A stretch of 64,000 nucleotides of DNA, taken from positions 930,001-994,000 of the forward strand of contig NZ_JARKMX010000014.1 of the NCBI RefSeq assembly GCF_029360705.1. Reading direction: 5' to 3'. Positions 17,959 to 27,643 of the stretch are shown one piece after another. A program made the position numbers and the translations under genes. The stretch comes from Paraflavitalea pollutisoli. Lineage in GTDB: Bacteria > Bacteroidota > Bacteroidia > Chitinophagales > Chitinophagaceae. Position 1 is the first letter of the stretch, and each line of letters begins with the position of its first letter. The notes below the pieces were generated by a model. It was not told where the DNA came from. It saw nothing but the letters and a program-made list of their open reading frames with translations, and did not search any database.

Positions 17959-19215
17959 CTATTGTCCTTTCAGTAGTTTGTACACTCTCCGAACGCCCTG
18001 GATCTTTACGAAGTAGATGCCATCCGGCAAATGATCGATATAGATGGCGGTGTTGCCTTTGGTCAACTGCTTCTGCATCATTTGCTGTCCAAAGCGGTTG
18101 GTGATGGTCAGCTCTTTGCCCAGCAACTCCCCTTCACGACCTTCCTGCAGGGTAAAATAGGTGGTTGCCGGACTCGGATACAGTTTGATCTCTGTGCTGA
18201 GCTCCCGAATGGGCTCTTCTACCGGCTGGTCGATGATCACGACCGGCGTACCGGTCACTCCTTTGGAAGCCAGTAAGGAATTACGGGGACCGCCGGGCTC
18301 AAACAAGCTGCGCATTCTGGCCCGCTGGCCCTGGGTGAAGAGATTGAGACAGGCATCGTCGGTAAAGTCCATGAAATTACTGTACATATCACCAGCGGCG
18401 TCGGTTCCACAGGAGATCTGGACGCCTGAGGGGCATTTACGGGTGGGTAAACGTTGCTTTGGTGTATCATCGATCTGATCATCACCACACACCTGGTCGC
18501 CCCAAAGGTGCATCAACCCCAACCAGTGACCAATTTCATGGGTAGCTGTTCTTCCCTTATTGTAAGGCGCTGCTGCGGTACCCTGGGTGCCAAAAGCGGT
18601 TGGCGCAATCGCAACACCATCTACTGCCTTATCGCCGCCCAGTACACTGGTGTAGCCCAACAGGCCACCCGCCAGCGTGCCTACCCAGATATTGAGGTAG
18701 CTGTCGGCGTCCCAGGCATCGGAACCACCTTTGCTGGTGTATTTGATGCGGTCGTCCAAACCATACATTTGGATATTGCTCGACTTGCGTAGGATACCAG
18801 TGGTCTTTTGTCCTTTGGGATCGATCCTGGCCAGTTCAAATTCGATCTGGCAATCGGCCGCCAACTTTTTGAATATCGCCGGGGTAAAGACGGTATCGGC
18901 ATTCAACCTTCTGAAATCCCGGTTCAATACATCGATCTGCGATTTGATCTGGGCATCGCTGATATTGTTTGCAGGAACATTGTACAACACGTGAACCACT
19001 ACAGGGATCTTAATGATCGTGATCGCAGGAGCATCACCGGCACCCATTAAGAGCACATCGCTTTGGGGACGTGCCAGCGCCTGGGTCATTTTTGCTGCGA
19101 GCGCAGGATTGGCCTGCAACTGTTGTTGCTGGTATTCGAAGGAGGCACATGGGCGTTGCGCACAAACGCTGCCAGCCATCAACAGTATTGAGGAAGCGAG
19201 TACAACATGTTTCAT
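17959..19215 (-). CDS. Pappalysin-like (M43) zinc metalloprotease with T9SS sorting domain
   Basis: The 418-residue protein has a signal peptide cut near AQ20 and a catalytic domain with the extended zinc motif HEIGHWLGLMH (226-236). The Met-turn is YSNFMDF. The last 80 residues (about 335-418) are a type A type-IX-secretion sorting domain: LYPSPATTYFTL, then a stretch of strands ending in GIYFVKIQG and RVYKLLKG. It should be exported by the T9SS and released or anchored at the cell surface, where it cleaves proteins. The C-terminal domain implies a T9SS elsewhere in the genome. Confidence 0.93.
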   Translation of the reverse strand: MKHVVLASSILLMAGSVCAQRPCASFEYQQQQLQANPALAAKMTQALARPQSDVLLMGAGDAPAITIIKIPVVVHVLYNVPANNISDAQIKSQIDVLNRDFRRLNADTVFTPAIFKKLAADCQIEFELARIDPKGQKTTGILRKSSNIQMYGLDDRIKYTSKGGSDAWDADSYLNIWVGTLAGGLLGYTSVLGGDKAVDGVAIAPTAFGTQGTAAAPYNKGRTATHEIGHWLGLMHLWGDQVCGDDQIDDTPKQRLPTRKCPSGVQISCGTDAAGDMYSNFMDFTDDACLNLFTQGQRARMRSLFEPGGPRNSLLASKGVTGTPVVIIDQPVEEPIRELSTEIKLYPSPATTYFTLQEGREGELLGKELTITNRFGQQMMQKQLTKGNTAIYIDHLPDGIYFVKIQGVRRVYKLLKGQ

Positions 19216-19625
19216 TGGTAACGACTTTAGAAGGCATCACATAGGTCCTGGAAGTCGTTTCATAAGGGTGCCCCTTTGTGGGCGGAAGGTTATTCTGATA
19301 GGAAGATGGGCGTACTTGTGTATACAATGGATCATGCCACAACAGGCATGGAATAGAGACTGTGTCAAACACGATATTGGAAACAAGTCAATGAAAAAGT
19401 AACCGGGTATTCAAGAGGCAGATCACAGATCTTATACATCGAGCCACCCGTAAAAGGAGCAGAAAAAGGATAGGAAAATTACTATTGAGTGGTATTCAAA
19501 CGATAAGCACTGTAAAGCAAGCAAAAGTTTTCAATAAATCAAAGCACTTTACCAAAATTTTCGGGCCTGTATAAGCCTTAACTTAGGGTCAAATTGTATT
19601 TTTGGAACCTGAGGACCATTAATTT
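19216..19625. other. Divergent intergenic region between metalloprotease and glutaminyl cyclase genes
   Basis: No gene is supported in these 410 bases. Near the right end TATTTTTG (19597-19604) fits a -7 element for the plus-strand glutaminyl cyclase gene, about 22 bases before its ATG, without a clear -33 TTTG. I found no convincing box for the minus-strand protease gene. Confidence 0.45.
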
Positions 19626-20459
19626 ATGAAGAAGATACTTTCCATAGGCGTAGTCGCCGCCATTGCGTTGTATACCGTTTCCGCCTCCTGTACCGACGAG
19701 CCGAAGCCCGATAAAGGCGAGACCACTGGTAGTGTGGCGGCGCCCCCTGCCGCGATCCAGTTTACTGTCGTCAATAAATTCCCCTTCGATACCAGTTACT
19801 TTACCGAAGGGCTGGAGTTTTATAAAGGACAGCTGCTGGCAAGTTCCGGCGGCAACAATGAGAGCAGCCCCTACCCTTCTGAATTTGGTATGGTAGACCG
19901 GGCCACCGGCAAAGTGACTCCCAAAGCCAAGCTGGACAAAGCCAAATATTTCGGAGAAGGCATTACGGTTTTCAACGATAAGATCTATATGCTTACCTGG
20001 ACCAGTGGAGTGGGCTTTGTGTATGATGCCAATACTTTCAAACTGATCAAAGAGTTCAAAATACCTGCCCCACAGGGATGGGGTCTTACGCATGATTCTG
20101 CCTCGCTGATCATGAGCGATGGATCGAGTAACCTGTATTTCCTCGATCCGGAAACCCTGCAGGTTAAAAACACCCTGACCGTTACCCACAACAGCTCGCC
20201 CCTCAACAACATCAATGAACTGGAATACGTGAATGGGGTGATCTATGCCAACCGGTGGATGGAAAACGTCATCCTGAAGATCGATGCGACCACCGGTAAT
20301 GTATTGGGACAAATGGACATGGACAGCCTCGATCAGCAGGCCAAAGCCACCTATCCCGGTGCTTTGGAAATGAATGGCATCGCCTACGACCATGCTACCG
20401 GCAAGTTGTTCGTAACCGGTAAGAAATGGCCCACCCTTTTCGAGATCAAGCTTTTGTAA
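19626..20459 (+). CDS. Glutaminyl-peptide cyclotransferase (plant/papaya-type), lipoprotein
   Basis: The 277-residue product has a lipoprotein signal (Cys22 in SASC) and a short low-complexity linker, then a five-bladed beta-propeller domain of the glutamine cyclotransferase family. The family blocks FTEGLEF, GEGITVFNDKIYMLTW, GWGLTHD, INELEYVNG and MNGIAYD are all visible in order. It converts N-terminal glutamine of peptides to pyroglutamate, here on the periplasmic or outer membrane side. The gene stands alone. Its transcript probably ends in a hairpin that overlaps the 3' end of the convergent methyltransferase gene. Confidence 0.93.
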   Translation: MKKILSIGVVAAIALYTVSASCTDEPKPDKGETTGSVAAPPAAIQFTVVNKFPFDTSYFTEGLEFYKGQLLASSGGNNESSPYPSEFGMVDRATGKVTPKAKLDKAKYFGEGITVFNDKIYMLTWTSGVGFVYDANTFKLIKEFKIPAPQGWGLTHDSASLIMSDGSSNLYFLDPETLQVKNTLTVTHNSSPLNNINELEYVNGVIYANRWMENVILKIDATTGNVLGQMDMDSLDQQAKATYPGALEMNGIAYDHATGKLFVTGKKWPTLFEIKLL

Positions 20460-20491
20460 TACCACGCGGTCAACCGACCGGCTCAATAGAG

Positions 20492-20551
20492 ATGCAGCTC
20501 CACCGACTACTTGTTAACCACGTAGATCACCGAGCTGCATTTTTCTTTATT
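20492..20551 (+). terminator. Putative terminator of the glutaminyl cyclase gene, overlapping the convergent gene
   Basis: ATGCAGCTC (20492-20500) and GAGCTGCAT (20532-20540) form a perfect 9-bp stem, followed on the plus strand by TTTTCTTTATT. The 31-base loop contains CTAC/GTAG. The right arm and tail lie inside the last codons of the minus-strand methyltransferase gene (stop at 20507). Confidence 0.5.
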
Positions 20552-21400
20552 GCCTACCGCTTTGAGGTTGGACACCAGGCCACGCCAGAAACCTTTTACC
20601 AGACTGGCTTTGCCTGTTTTGTATTTTTCGCTGAGCAGGCTTACATAAAAGCTATCAAACCACATGGGTCGGGTGGCTTTTACAGACAGACCGTGGCGCT
20701 GCAGCAAAGTGCGCATGGAAGCGGGAGAAAAATGATACAAGTGCCGGGGCACATCGTAGGCCGCCCAATGGGCCTGGTAGTACGTGGCGTCGTGTGAAGT
20801 ATAATTGGGGACGGCGATCAGGAGTACGCCGCCAGGTTTCAGTAATGCTTTCAATCGTTCTATATAATCATCCAGCTGGTGCACATGCTCCAGCACATGC
20901 CACATCGTGATCACATCGAAGTGCGAGGCAGGCAGATTGAAGAGATCACTGCTATCCTGCAGGGCAATACCGTGTTGCTCCTGTGCCCGCTGGCGGGTTT
21001 CCGCATCCGGCTCCAGTCCCGTCACCTGCCATCCCTTCTGCCGCATAAACGCAGCAAAAGCGCCTACGCCAGCACCCACATCGAGCAAATTACCCGTGTT
21101 GCGACCACTGACCGATTGCACCAGTGACCGCTTACTACCCAATGTATAGTTCCGCACCAGGTGATACAACCGGTTGACCAATCCCTTGCTGGTATTGGTA
21201 TGTGAAATATAGTTCTCGGATTGGTAATAACGGCCGATGGCAGCTGCGGCCGGAACATCCTGGGTAAAGCGATGGGTGCAGGTAGCGCAGTGCCATACGG
21301 CAAATGCTTCCTGCGACACGGTATAGTCCTGTACCGACAATACCTGCCGGATGGTAGTAGCCTGGCAGGCGGGGCAATGTGTATAGTGAATTGGGTCCAT
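20507..21400 (-). CDS. Class I SAM-dependent methyltransferase with N-terminal zinc-ribbon-like segment
   Basis: The start is set at ATG 21398-21400 (297 residues), just before the conserved YTHCPAC; an ATG at 21415 is the alternative. Four cysteines as CxxC pairs (9/12 and 38/41) suggest a small zinc ribbon. A Methyltransf_23-like domain follows, with SAM motif LLDVGAGVGAFA, acidic end of strand 2 (GLEPD) and MWHVLEHV. The C-terminal part after about 240 is basic. Proteins of this build are common in Bacteroidota next to cell-envelope or sugar genes, but the acceptor molecule is unknown. Confidence 0.88.
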   Translation of the reverse strand: MDPIHYTHCPACQATTIRQVLSVQDYTVSQEAFAVWHCATCTHRFTQDVPAAAAIGRYYQSENYISHTNTSKGLVNRLYHLVRNYTLGSKRSLVQSVSGRNTGNLLDVGAGVGAFAAFMRQKGWQVTGLEPDAETRQRAQEQHGIALQDSSDLFNLPASHFDVITMWHVLEHVHQLDDYIERLKALLKPGGVLLIAVPNYTSHDATYYQAHWAAYDVPRHLYHFSPASMRTLLQRHGLSVKATRPMWFDSFYVSLLSEKYKTGKASLVKGFWRGLVSNLKAVGNKEKCSSVIYVVNK

Positions 21401-21475
21401 TTTCTTCGGGTGCAAAGAAAAGAAAGAATGGGCAATTCAGCACAGGCATTTCAATAAGAACCGGCCAACCAGGGG

Positions 21476-22108
21476 TTAGCGGGCCGTATTGATGTGCTGC
21501 TGGTTACCCGTTGAATTGATGGAAAAACCGTTTTTGTAATAGTGAAAGAAGATTGCGCTCAGGGCTATAAACGTCAGGATGAGGGCATAGATCCACCAGG
21601 TTTTGTCTTTTACCGGTACTTCTTCCTCCGTGGCATCCATCGATTCTACCGGCATGAACTCGCGGGTTACCTCGCGGTCGCCCACCAGCATGGTATGCTG
21701 GGTTTTGCTGTGGATAACCCGTGTGGCATGGGCAGGTTGCTGGGGGGATGAGATGGCCCCTGCAGCTTCAAATACGATCTCTCCGGAAGCATCTTTGCGC
21801 AGTGCCCCTACTCCTTTCCACTCCACGGCTTCTTCTGTACGGAGCCGGTTGCGCAGGTCATACGCCCATTCGTTGTACCATTTGATGGCCTCGTAATCGG
21901 CCATATCCTTTTGCTGGGCCAGATAGGTAAAGAAATCCTTATCGGGCGCATCGAAGTATTTATCGAAGCGGAAATGATAGGAAGGTGGCAGTATCTGCTT
22001 GTTCACAAAATCCGTCTGCGCCGGGATCCGCTCGATGTAAACGGTTCCCAACCCCGGTATGCTGATACTCTTATGCTGCAGCAAATAACTGGTCAGCGCT
22101 TCTATCAT
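21476..22108 (-). CDS. HU-CCDC81-type domain membrane protein
   Basis: This 210-residue protein opens with a CCDC81-like prokaryotic HU domain (LTSYLLQHKSISIPGLGTVYI), with a second related segment up to about 115. A linker follows, then one transmembrane helix (about 172-190, WWIYALILTFIALSAIFF) and a short tail. In Bacteroidota such proteins often carry a C-terminal SPOR domain that binds peptidoglycan; here the tail is only about 20 residues and lacks it. It is the last of three co-directional genes with 75- and 40-base gaps, so it is probably part of an envelope operon. Confidence 0.8.
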   Translation of the reverse strand: MIEALTSYLLQHKSISIPGLGTVYIERIPAQTDFVNKQILPPSYHFRFDKYFDAPDKDFFTYLAQQKDMADYEAIKWYNEWAYDLRNRLRTEEAVEWKGVGALRKDASGEIVFEAAGAISSPQQPAHATRVIHSKTQHTMLVGDREVTREFMPVESMDATEEEVPVKDKTWWIYALILTFIALSAIFFHYYKNGFSINSTGNQQHINTAR

Positions 22109-22183
22109 ATTCCTCCTGATTTATATGTATTGTTACAGGGCGCAAGATAAGGCTTCGCCGCTAAATCCTGCTATCCTTCCCCC

Positions 22184-23842
22184 CTAACGCTGGTTGAAGG
22201 AATATGTGATGCCGCCCAGGATATTAAATCCAAAAACGTCGTACTGATTCCAGCGCTGGTATTTGTTGTTGAAGATATTGTTCATCTGCAGCCAGAGGTT
22301 GAAATTCTTCGTGATCCGGAACTCCGCACCGGCGTTCAGGTCGAAAGCGGCGGGGCTTTTGCCATTCTCGCCATCTTTCCGGCGATATTGCGCACCATCC
22401 CAGGCCCAGAGGTCCGAATGCAACCAGAGGTCTTTCATCACCTGCCAGCGGAGGCCTACATTCAGTTCGACCGGGATCATACCCCAGGCTTTCATTTCAC
22501 GCTCTACCTTGGTAAACCAGTTGAGGTTGAAACCGGCAGTAGCATTGAACTTCTCGCCGATATTATATCCTACTTCCGAATGAATGTTGACGACATTGAC
22601 CTGGGGATCGTAAATGGTGAGGAAGGTCTTGCCGTCTATCGTATCGTTTACGAAAAGGGCAATATCACGGTATTTCTGCAAGCCTACTTTGGCCGAGTAG
22701 GTAAAATGCCCTGCGACCGAGCCCTTGAAACCAGCATACAATTCCGTTACACGCGTATTCATCAAAGAATCGGGCTGGGCGATCCAGGGATTGATGGAGG
22801 CGAAACGCTGATACGATCCTTTCTGGTAATAGCCAATCCAACCCAGTTGCAGGGTCAGCTGTTTATCGCCCGTAGAGATATCGGCCATCAGGTTGGGCAG
22901 CAGGTTGAACTTCTTATCCTGCCAGGTGGGCAATATGCCGCCATGCAGGTTCAAGGTGGGTGTTTTATACTGCAAAGCAGTTCCTACCTGGTATAAATTG
23001 TTGTTGTCGGTAAACTTGGTTCCCGGCGTATTGACCGAGTAGTTGGTCAGGTCGGCCGTAACACCCAGCTTAAAAGTGAATTCATCGCCAAAGGTTTTCT
23101 CCAGTGGCAGGTTGATCACCGTATTGGACTCCCGCCCTTTGGGACTGTGGTTGTCATTAAATACACTTACCCGCATACTGGGGTGGTAATTGATACCAAA
23201 CTCGGTAGGCGCCAGGTTATGCATATCTGCTCTTGCCTCGATGGTCTGGAAGCGCTGACGCAGGTCTTTTTTGGTAAAGATCAGCGAATCGGGCTGGTAT
23301 CCATAGAGGTAATAATCATTGCTGCTGAAACCTACGGAACCGTTCCATTCGAGGTTCTTGGGTGTTTTGTAAGTAACCGCTGCCCCTACTTTGGCCAGAC
23401 TGTTCTTCTGGAAAGCCTGGTCACCTTTTGAATTGTAGTAATTGGCAAACACATTGAAGAAGGTGGTTTGTCCGTCGCCAAAACTGAAACCCGCTTTCAC
23501 GTAAGGCTGGTGTACGTTACCAATACCCACTTTGATGTAGTTGCTGTTGACCCAGCTATTGAGTGAGTCCATCTGCAAAGCTACCGGCTTGAGTTCGGCA
23601 GGCTGGTAGGTGAAATACAGGTTTTGAACCGGAATATTGTATAACAACGTGGGTTTCGACGTATCAGCAACCGGCGGGGCAGCGTTGAAATTGATCTTCG
23701 AAGCCTCACGAAGTACAGGTTTGAACGTGGAGGTAATATCAATCGTTTTGCGTTTGGTAGTATCCTGTGCCAGGGCAGCGATACCTGCTCCCCAGAAACA
23801 TGCACCCAGTGCTACTACTTTAAGAACTGCTTTATTATTCAT
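22184..23842 (-). CDS. Putative outer-membrane beta-barrel protein
   Basis: The start is placed at the second Met (ATG 23840-23842, 552 residues), giving a normal signal peptide cut near ALAQ. A short N-terminal part (TIDITSTFKPVLREASKI) is followed by alternating aromatic strands to the C-terminus, which ends NILGGITYSFNQR. This is the look of a TonB-receptor-like barrel without a recognisable plug. No enzyme motif is seen. It is the middle gene between a large TPR protein and the HU-CCDC81 protein. That context suggests a role in envelope assembly, not nutrient import, though this is inference. Confidence 0.78.
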   Translation of the reverse strand: MNNKAVLKVVALGACFWGAGIAALAQDTTKRKTIDITSTFKPVLREASKINFNAAPPVADTSKPTLLYNIPVQNLYFTYQPAELKPVALQMDSLNSWVNSNYIKVGIGNVHQPYVKAGFSFGDGQTTFFNVFANYYNSKGDQAFQKNSLAKVGAAVTYKTPKNLEWNGSVGFSSNDYYLYGYQPDSLIFTKKDLRQRFQTIEARADMHNLAPTEFGINYHPSMRVSVFNDNHSPKGRESNTVINLPLEKTFGDEFTFKLGVTADLTNYSVNTPGTKFTDNNNLYQVGTALQYKTPTLNLHGGILPTWQDKKFNLLPNLMADISTGDKQLTLQLGWIGYYQKGSYQRFASINPWIAQPDSLMNTRVTELYAGFKGSVAGHFTYSAKVGLQKYRDIALFVNDTIDGKTFLTIYDPQVNVVNIHSEVGYNIGEKFNATAGFNLNWFTKVEREMKAWGMIPVELNVGLRWQVMKDLWLHSDLWAWDGAQYRRKDGENGKSPAAFDLNAGAEFRITKNFNLWLQMNNIFNNKYQRWNQYDVFGFNILGGITYSFNQR

Positions 23843-23888
23843 CTGCAAATTGATTCTTTGTTAATGGATGGATTCAACAATAGCTGCT

Positions 23889-26800
23889 CTACTCGACCTT
23901 GCTGCTCTTCTTTTCTGCTTCCGTGGTTTCTTTCAGTTTACGCACGGCTTCCGAGCGCAGCTCTTCGATCTTCGCATTGTCCACCACACTCTGGTAAGTA
24001 GCCTTGGCATTGAAATAATCCTGCTGCTTGAAGTACACATCGCCCAGTACGATATAAGCCTTGGTAACCCAGTGTTCGTATGAACCGGCTTTGTTGATGA
24101 CCTCAAAAGCCGCTTTCTCGGCCTCTGGCAGGCGGTTCTGAGCCAGGTAGCTGTTGGCGATCTCGTAGCGGGCTTCGGCACCATACGCCGATTTGCTCAG
24201 TGACACGACCGTACGGTAAGCAGTGATCGCCTGGTCGTATTCTTTCGCATTTTGGTGCGATTTGGCAATGGCCAGGTTCGCCAGTACCTTGTCGTCGGTA
24301 CCGATACCTTTCTGCGCCAACAGGTCTTTCGCATTGGCTACCGCCTCTGCATATTTCTGCAACTGGTACTGGCTGCGCAATAAACCACGCATCGCTTCCA
24401 GCTTGTTTTCCTGGGAAGAAGCGAAATCCTTCAGCTTCGTAAAGTATTTCTCGGCTTTTGGATAATCTTTCAGGTCGAAGAAATTGAGACGGGCTGCATT
24501 GACCAGCGATTTCTCGCCAAATTTGTGCGGCACCCGGTCGGACAGGATCTCATACCCTGCAGCCGCCTTGGCCCAATCCTTCTGATTGAAGTAGATCTCG
24601 CTTTTGTAATACAGCGCCTCCAACGAATGTTTGCCGTCGGGGAACTTCGCGAGGTATTCTTCGAACTTTTTGGCAGCTGCCGGGAAATTGCCGTTGTTGA
24701 ATTGCACTTCCGCTTCCTGGTAGGCCAGTTCATCCTCTTGCGTGGTCGTTACTTCCTTACCCATCTTACGGGCAAAAGCTACGTATTCGCTGGTTTTACC
24801 CTGCTCGATGTAAATGATGCGGGCGTTCTCCAGGGCTGCATCTGCCTCGGGTGCATTGGGGAACTGCTGCAGGAGCGCAGAATACTGGTTGAGCGCTTCG
24901 GAATTGTTATCGAGGTTGTAATAAGCGATACCCATCTTCAGTAATGCTTTGGGCTTAAGCGAAGAGTTGGGATCACTCACCACATTCTTGAGGTAAGGGA
25001 TCGCTTCGCGGAACTGCTCGTTGGCCAGCATGGTCACGGCAATTTCCATATTTGCATCGGCGATAAGGCCTGAGCTGGGATAGCGACGGCTGATGGTCGA
25101 CAGCAGGTTGATCTTCTCCTTGCCGTTGTTGACACCAGCGATCATCGCTTTCTGGAAGGTTGCATAATCACTGGCAGGCCAGGAGTATTCCAATACTTTG
25201 TTGTACATGGATTCCGCCTTCTTATAATCGCGGGCCATGTAATAGCAATCAGCTATGCGAACGTAGGCATCCTGCTCGAGCGCCGAAGCATTGAGCCGCG
25301 GGATTCCAGGCACCACCTGCTCGAAGAAACCCTGTGCCAGTTTATAGTTTTCCTTTTTCAGGTAGCTATAGCCCAGGTTGTATTTAGCATTCGCCGGGTT
25401 TACTTCTCCATTGACCACACTACCCTTCAGGTACTCCTGGTAGTAGCGGATCGCATCATCCGTCTTATTGAGGCGATAGGAGATCTCCCCTTTCCAGAAT
25501 TGCACATAGGGCAATACGGAACCACTGTTGGGATCGATCTCTGCACGGGTCAGCAATTCCAGGGCAGTTACCAGCATACCATCATTGGCGAGTTCAGTAG
25601 CGCGGCCGTATAATATTTTGGGGTAGAGACGACGTGCATTGGGTGATGGCGACTTCACGCTTTCCAGCAACGCGAGGGCATCCTTGTAGTTGTTGGTATT
25701 GGCCAGCACACTCACCATCAGTTCACGGGCCTCGTTATTGTATTCCGATTGCGGGTAGGCCTGGATAAAACGTTGCAACTCTGTAAGCGCCAGATCCTGG
25801 TAGCCTAGTTCGTAGGAAAGCTTGGCATAGTTGAACATCGAGATCTCTTTCTGCTTCGCATTGCTGTTGTTGGCAGCACCGATCAGGAAAGCGTTGCGGG
25901 CATTGGCTTTCTGGCCTGTCTTCAGGTAAGCATCCCCCAGCAGGTACATGGCATTTTGTGCCAGTGAGTCATCTTTACCGCTGATTTGCTTGAACCCTTC
26001 AATGGCTTTGTTATAGTTATTGGCTTTGTAATAGCAATACGACAGCTCGTATACGTCTTCCTTGCGCACCTTGTCCGATTTGTTGACATAGGTTTCGAGG
26101 TAAGGCAGGGCCTTTGCATACTGTTGCTTTTCAAAGTACGCATGCCCCACGATCTGGCGCATTTCGAGGTCATAGTGCAGGTTGCCTCTTTTCAGCTTGT
26201 TCTCTGCGTACTCGAGGGCCTTGTCTTTCTGACCGAGCGAATAGTAAATGTTCGCCACGTAGTAAGGCACTACTTTGCCATAGTCAGGATGATCTTCTAC
26301 GACGGCAAACGCATCAAGGGCGTCGCGGTATTTTCTGTCGTAGAATGCTATGAATCCATAGTAATAGTTGGCGTCGATATAGTTGGGATCGGTCTTGATT
26401 TGCCGGATGGCATCAAAAAGCGGTTTTGCCTTGTCAAACTGCTTGGCATTGAAGTAAGCATAACCCAGGTGAAACTTCATGTCGGCGATCTCACGGTTGC
26501 TGAGGTTTGCGATATCAGCCTTTTCAAACAGGGGGATCGCTTCTGCATATTGCTGCTGCCTGAAATAGTATTCTGCCAGGTGGAAGGCCATCATCTGGGT
26601 GCGGGCCTCATTGGCCTCCAGGTCGATGAAGTTCCTGGCGTTCTGTTCAGCCGCCTTTTCGTTTTGCTTGAGGGCGCAGACGATCGTGTAGTACCGGATT
26701 TCCTGGTAAGGCAACGCCTGGTTGGTGATATCCGCCTCCTTCTGCTTCAGCGTGAGATCCTTCAACAGCGGATAAGCCAAGCTGTACTGCTCCCGTTGAA

Positions 26801-26915
26801 AATATTCTTTAGCCTGCTTGTAAGAGGCCTGGGGATCGTCGAGGAACTTTGTTTGTTGGGCAATAGAAAATTGGGAAAGACCAAGAAGAGCAATGATAGC
26901 TGTCGATTTTTTCAT
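23889..26915 (-). CDS. Large tetratricopeptide-repeat periplasmic protein
   Basis: The product has 1008 residues with a signal peptide (KKSTAIIALLGLSQFSIAQ). It is built almost wholly of TPR helices; repeats such as AYFEKQQYAKALPYLETYV and LGYSYLKKENYKLAQGFFEQV are easy to see. The C-terminus is a charged helix (EAVRKLKETTEAEKKSSKVE). TPR proteins of this kind scaffold protein complexes, in this case in the periplasm or at the outer membrane. It is the first gene of the three-gene block, with the barrel gene starting 46 bases downstream. No catalytic domain is present. Confidence 0.9.
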   Translation of the reverse strand: MKKSTAIIALLGLSQFSIAQQTKFLDDPQASYKQAKEYFQREQYSLAYPLLKDLTLKQKEADITNQALPYQEIRYYTIVCALKQNEKAAEQNARNFIDLEANEARTQMMAFHLAEYYFRQQQYAEAIPLFEKADIANLSNREIADMKFHLGYAYFNAKQFDKAKPLFDAIRQIKTDPNYIDANYYYGFIAFYDRKYRDALDAFAVVEDHPDYGKVVPYYVANIYYSLGQKDKALEYAENKLKRGNLHYDLEMRQIVGHAYFEKQQYAKALPYLETYVNKSDKVRKEDVYELSYCYYKANNYNKAIEGFKQISGKDDSLAQNAMYLLGDAYLKTGQKANARNAFLIGAANNSNAKQKEISMFNYAKLSYELGYQDLALTELQRFIQAYPQSEYNNEARELMVSVLANTNNYKDALALLESVKSPSPNARRLYPKILYGRATELANDGMLVTALELLTRAEIDPNSGSVLPYVQFWKGEISYRLNKTDDAIRYYQEYLKGSVVNGEVNPANAKYNLGYSYLKKENYKLAQGFFEQVVPGIPRLNASALEQDAYVRIADCYYMARDYKKAESMYNKVLEYSWPASDYATFQKAMIAGVNNGKEKINLLSTISRRYPSSGLIADANMEIAVTMLANEQFREAIPYLKNVVSDPNSSLKPKALLKMGIAYYNLDNNSEALNQYSALLQQFPNAPEADAALENARIIYIEQGKTSEYVAFARKMGKEVTTTQEDELAYQEAEVQFNNGNFPAAAKKFEEYLAKFPDGKHSLEALYYKSEIYFNQKDWAKAAAGYEILSDRVPHKFGEKSLVNAARLNFFDLKDYPKAEKYFTKLKDFASSQENKLEAMRGLLRSQYQLQKYAEAVANAKDLLAQKGIGTDDKVLANLAIAKSHQNAKEYDQAITAYRTVVSLSKSAYGAEARYEIANSYLAQNRLPEAEKAAFEVINKAGSYEHWVTKAYIVLGDVYFKQQDYFNAKATYQSVVDNAKIEELRSEAVRKLKETTEAEKKSSKVE

Positions 26916-27192
26916 TCCCTGCTTTTTTATTCAATTCTTTTTTTGATTCCGGGGAACAAAAAAAATACGAATAGCGAATCGGATCTTGAGTGTTCTTGCT
27001 TAATTCCAGTTCGGCATTCGTAGTGCTTCTGTTGGCTCCCCTGCTGGGTTTTTAACGTGGTAAAGTTTCTAATTATTTTATGTTCAACCAAAGATCGTTC
27101 CTAACACTGTGGATAAGTGCAAGGATTAACAATTCTTTTTGTTTATGTATAGCCAAAACAAAACCATTATTTTTGAAAAAATATCCTAACCG

Positions 27193-27600
27193 ATGAGCAA
27201 ACTCATATCAACAAACTACAGCACAGGAGCCTTTAATTTCGGAGCCCTGGTATTGCGTCTGGCAGCAGGTGGACTCCTTATCCCACACGGATTCGACAAG
27301 CTTGCTCACTTTACTCAGTATAAGGCAAAATTCATCAATTTCATGGGCATCGGCTCTACCGCCTCGCTCTCCCTGACCATCTTTGCGGAGCTGTTCTGCG
27401 CGCTTTTCGTGGTATTGGGATTGGCTACACGACTGGCTGCCATCCCACCCTTCATCGCTATGTTCGTAGCACTGTGGAAAGGCCACAACATGGATATATT
27501 CGGTAAAGGCGAACATGCGGCCCTCTTTATGTTTGCTTTTCTCGTGATCCTCGTGATAGGCCCCGGCAGAGCCAGCGTAGACGGTGCCATGGGCAAATAA
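27193..27600 (+). CDS. DoxX-family membrane protein
   Basis: This 135-residue protein has four transmembrane helices and the family's GLLIPHGFDKL and LLxxGLxTRLAA-type (VLGLATRLAAIPPFI) segments. DoxX/DoxD relatives are linked to quinone or thiol redox chemistry, but the exact role here is unknown. A TATTTTTG sequence about 20-25 bases upstream fits a -7 element. The thioesterase gene starts 43 bases downstream with no terminator between, so the two are probably co-transcribed. Confidence 0.88.
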   Translation: MSKLISTNYSTGAFNFGALVLRLAAGGLLIPHGFDKLAHFTQYKAKFINFMGIGSTASLSLTIFAELFCALFVVLGLATRLAAIPPFIAMFVALWKGHNMDIFGKGEHAALFMFAFLVILVIGPGRASVDGAMGK

Positions 27601-27643
27601 CACCAACCGATTCAGCTAACCATTTACATTTTCAAGCTAGCTT

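Noticed and set aside
19578-20486. 302-codon minus-strand frame over the glutaminyl cyclase gene
   Set aside because: The plus-strand gene has all family blocks and a signal peptide; the antisense frame has none.
25986-27023. 345-codon plus-strand frame over the TPR gene
   Set aside because: It is the complement of clear TPR repeats and has no domain of its own.
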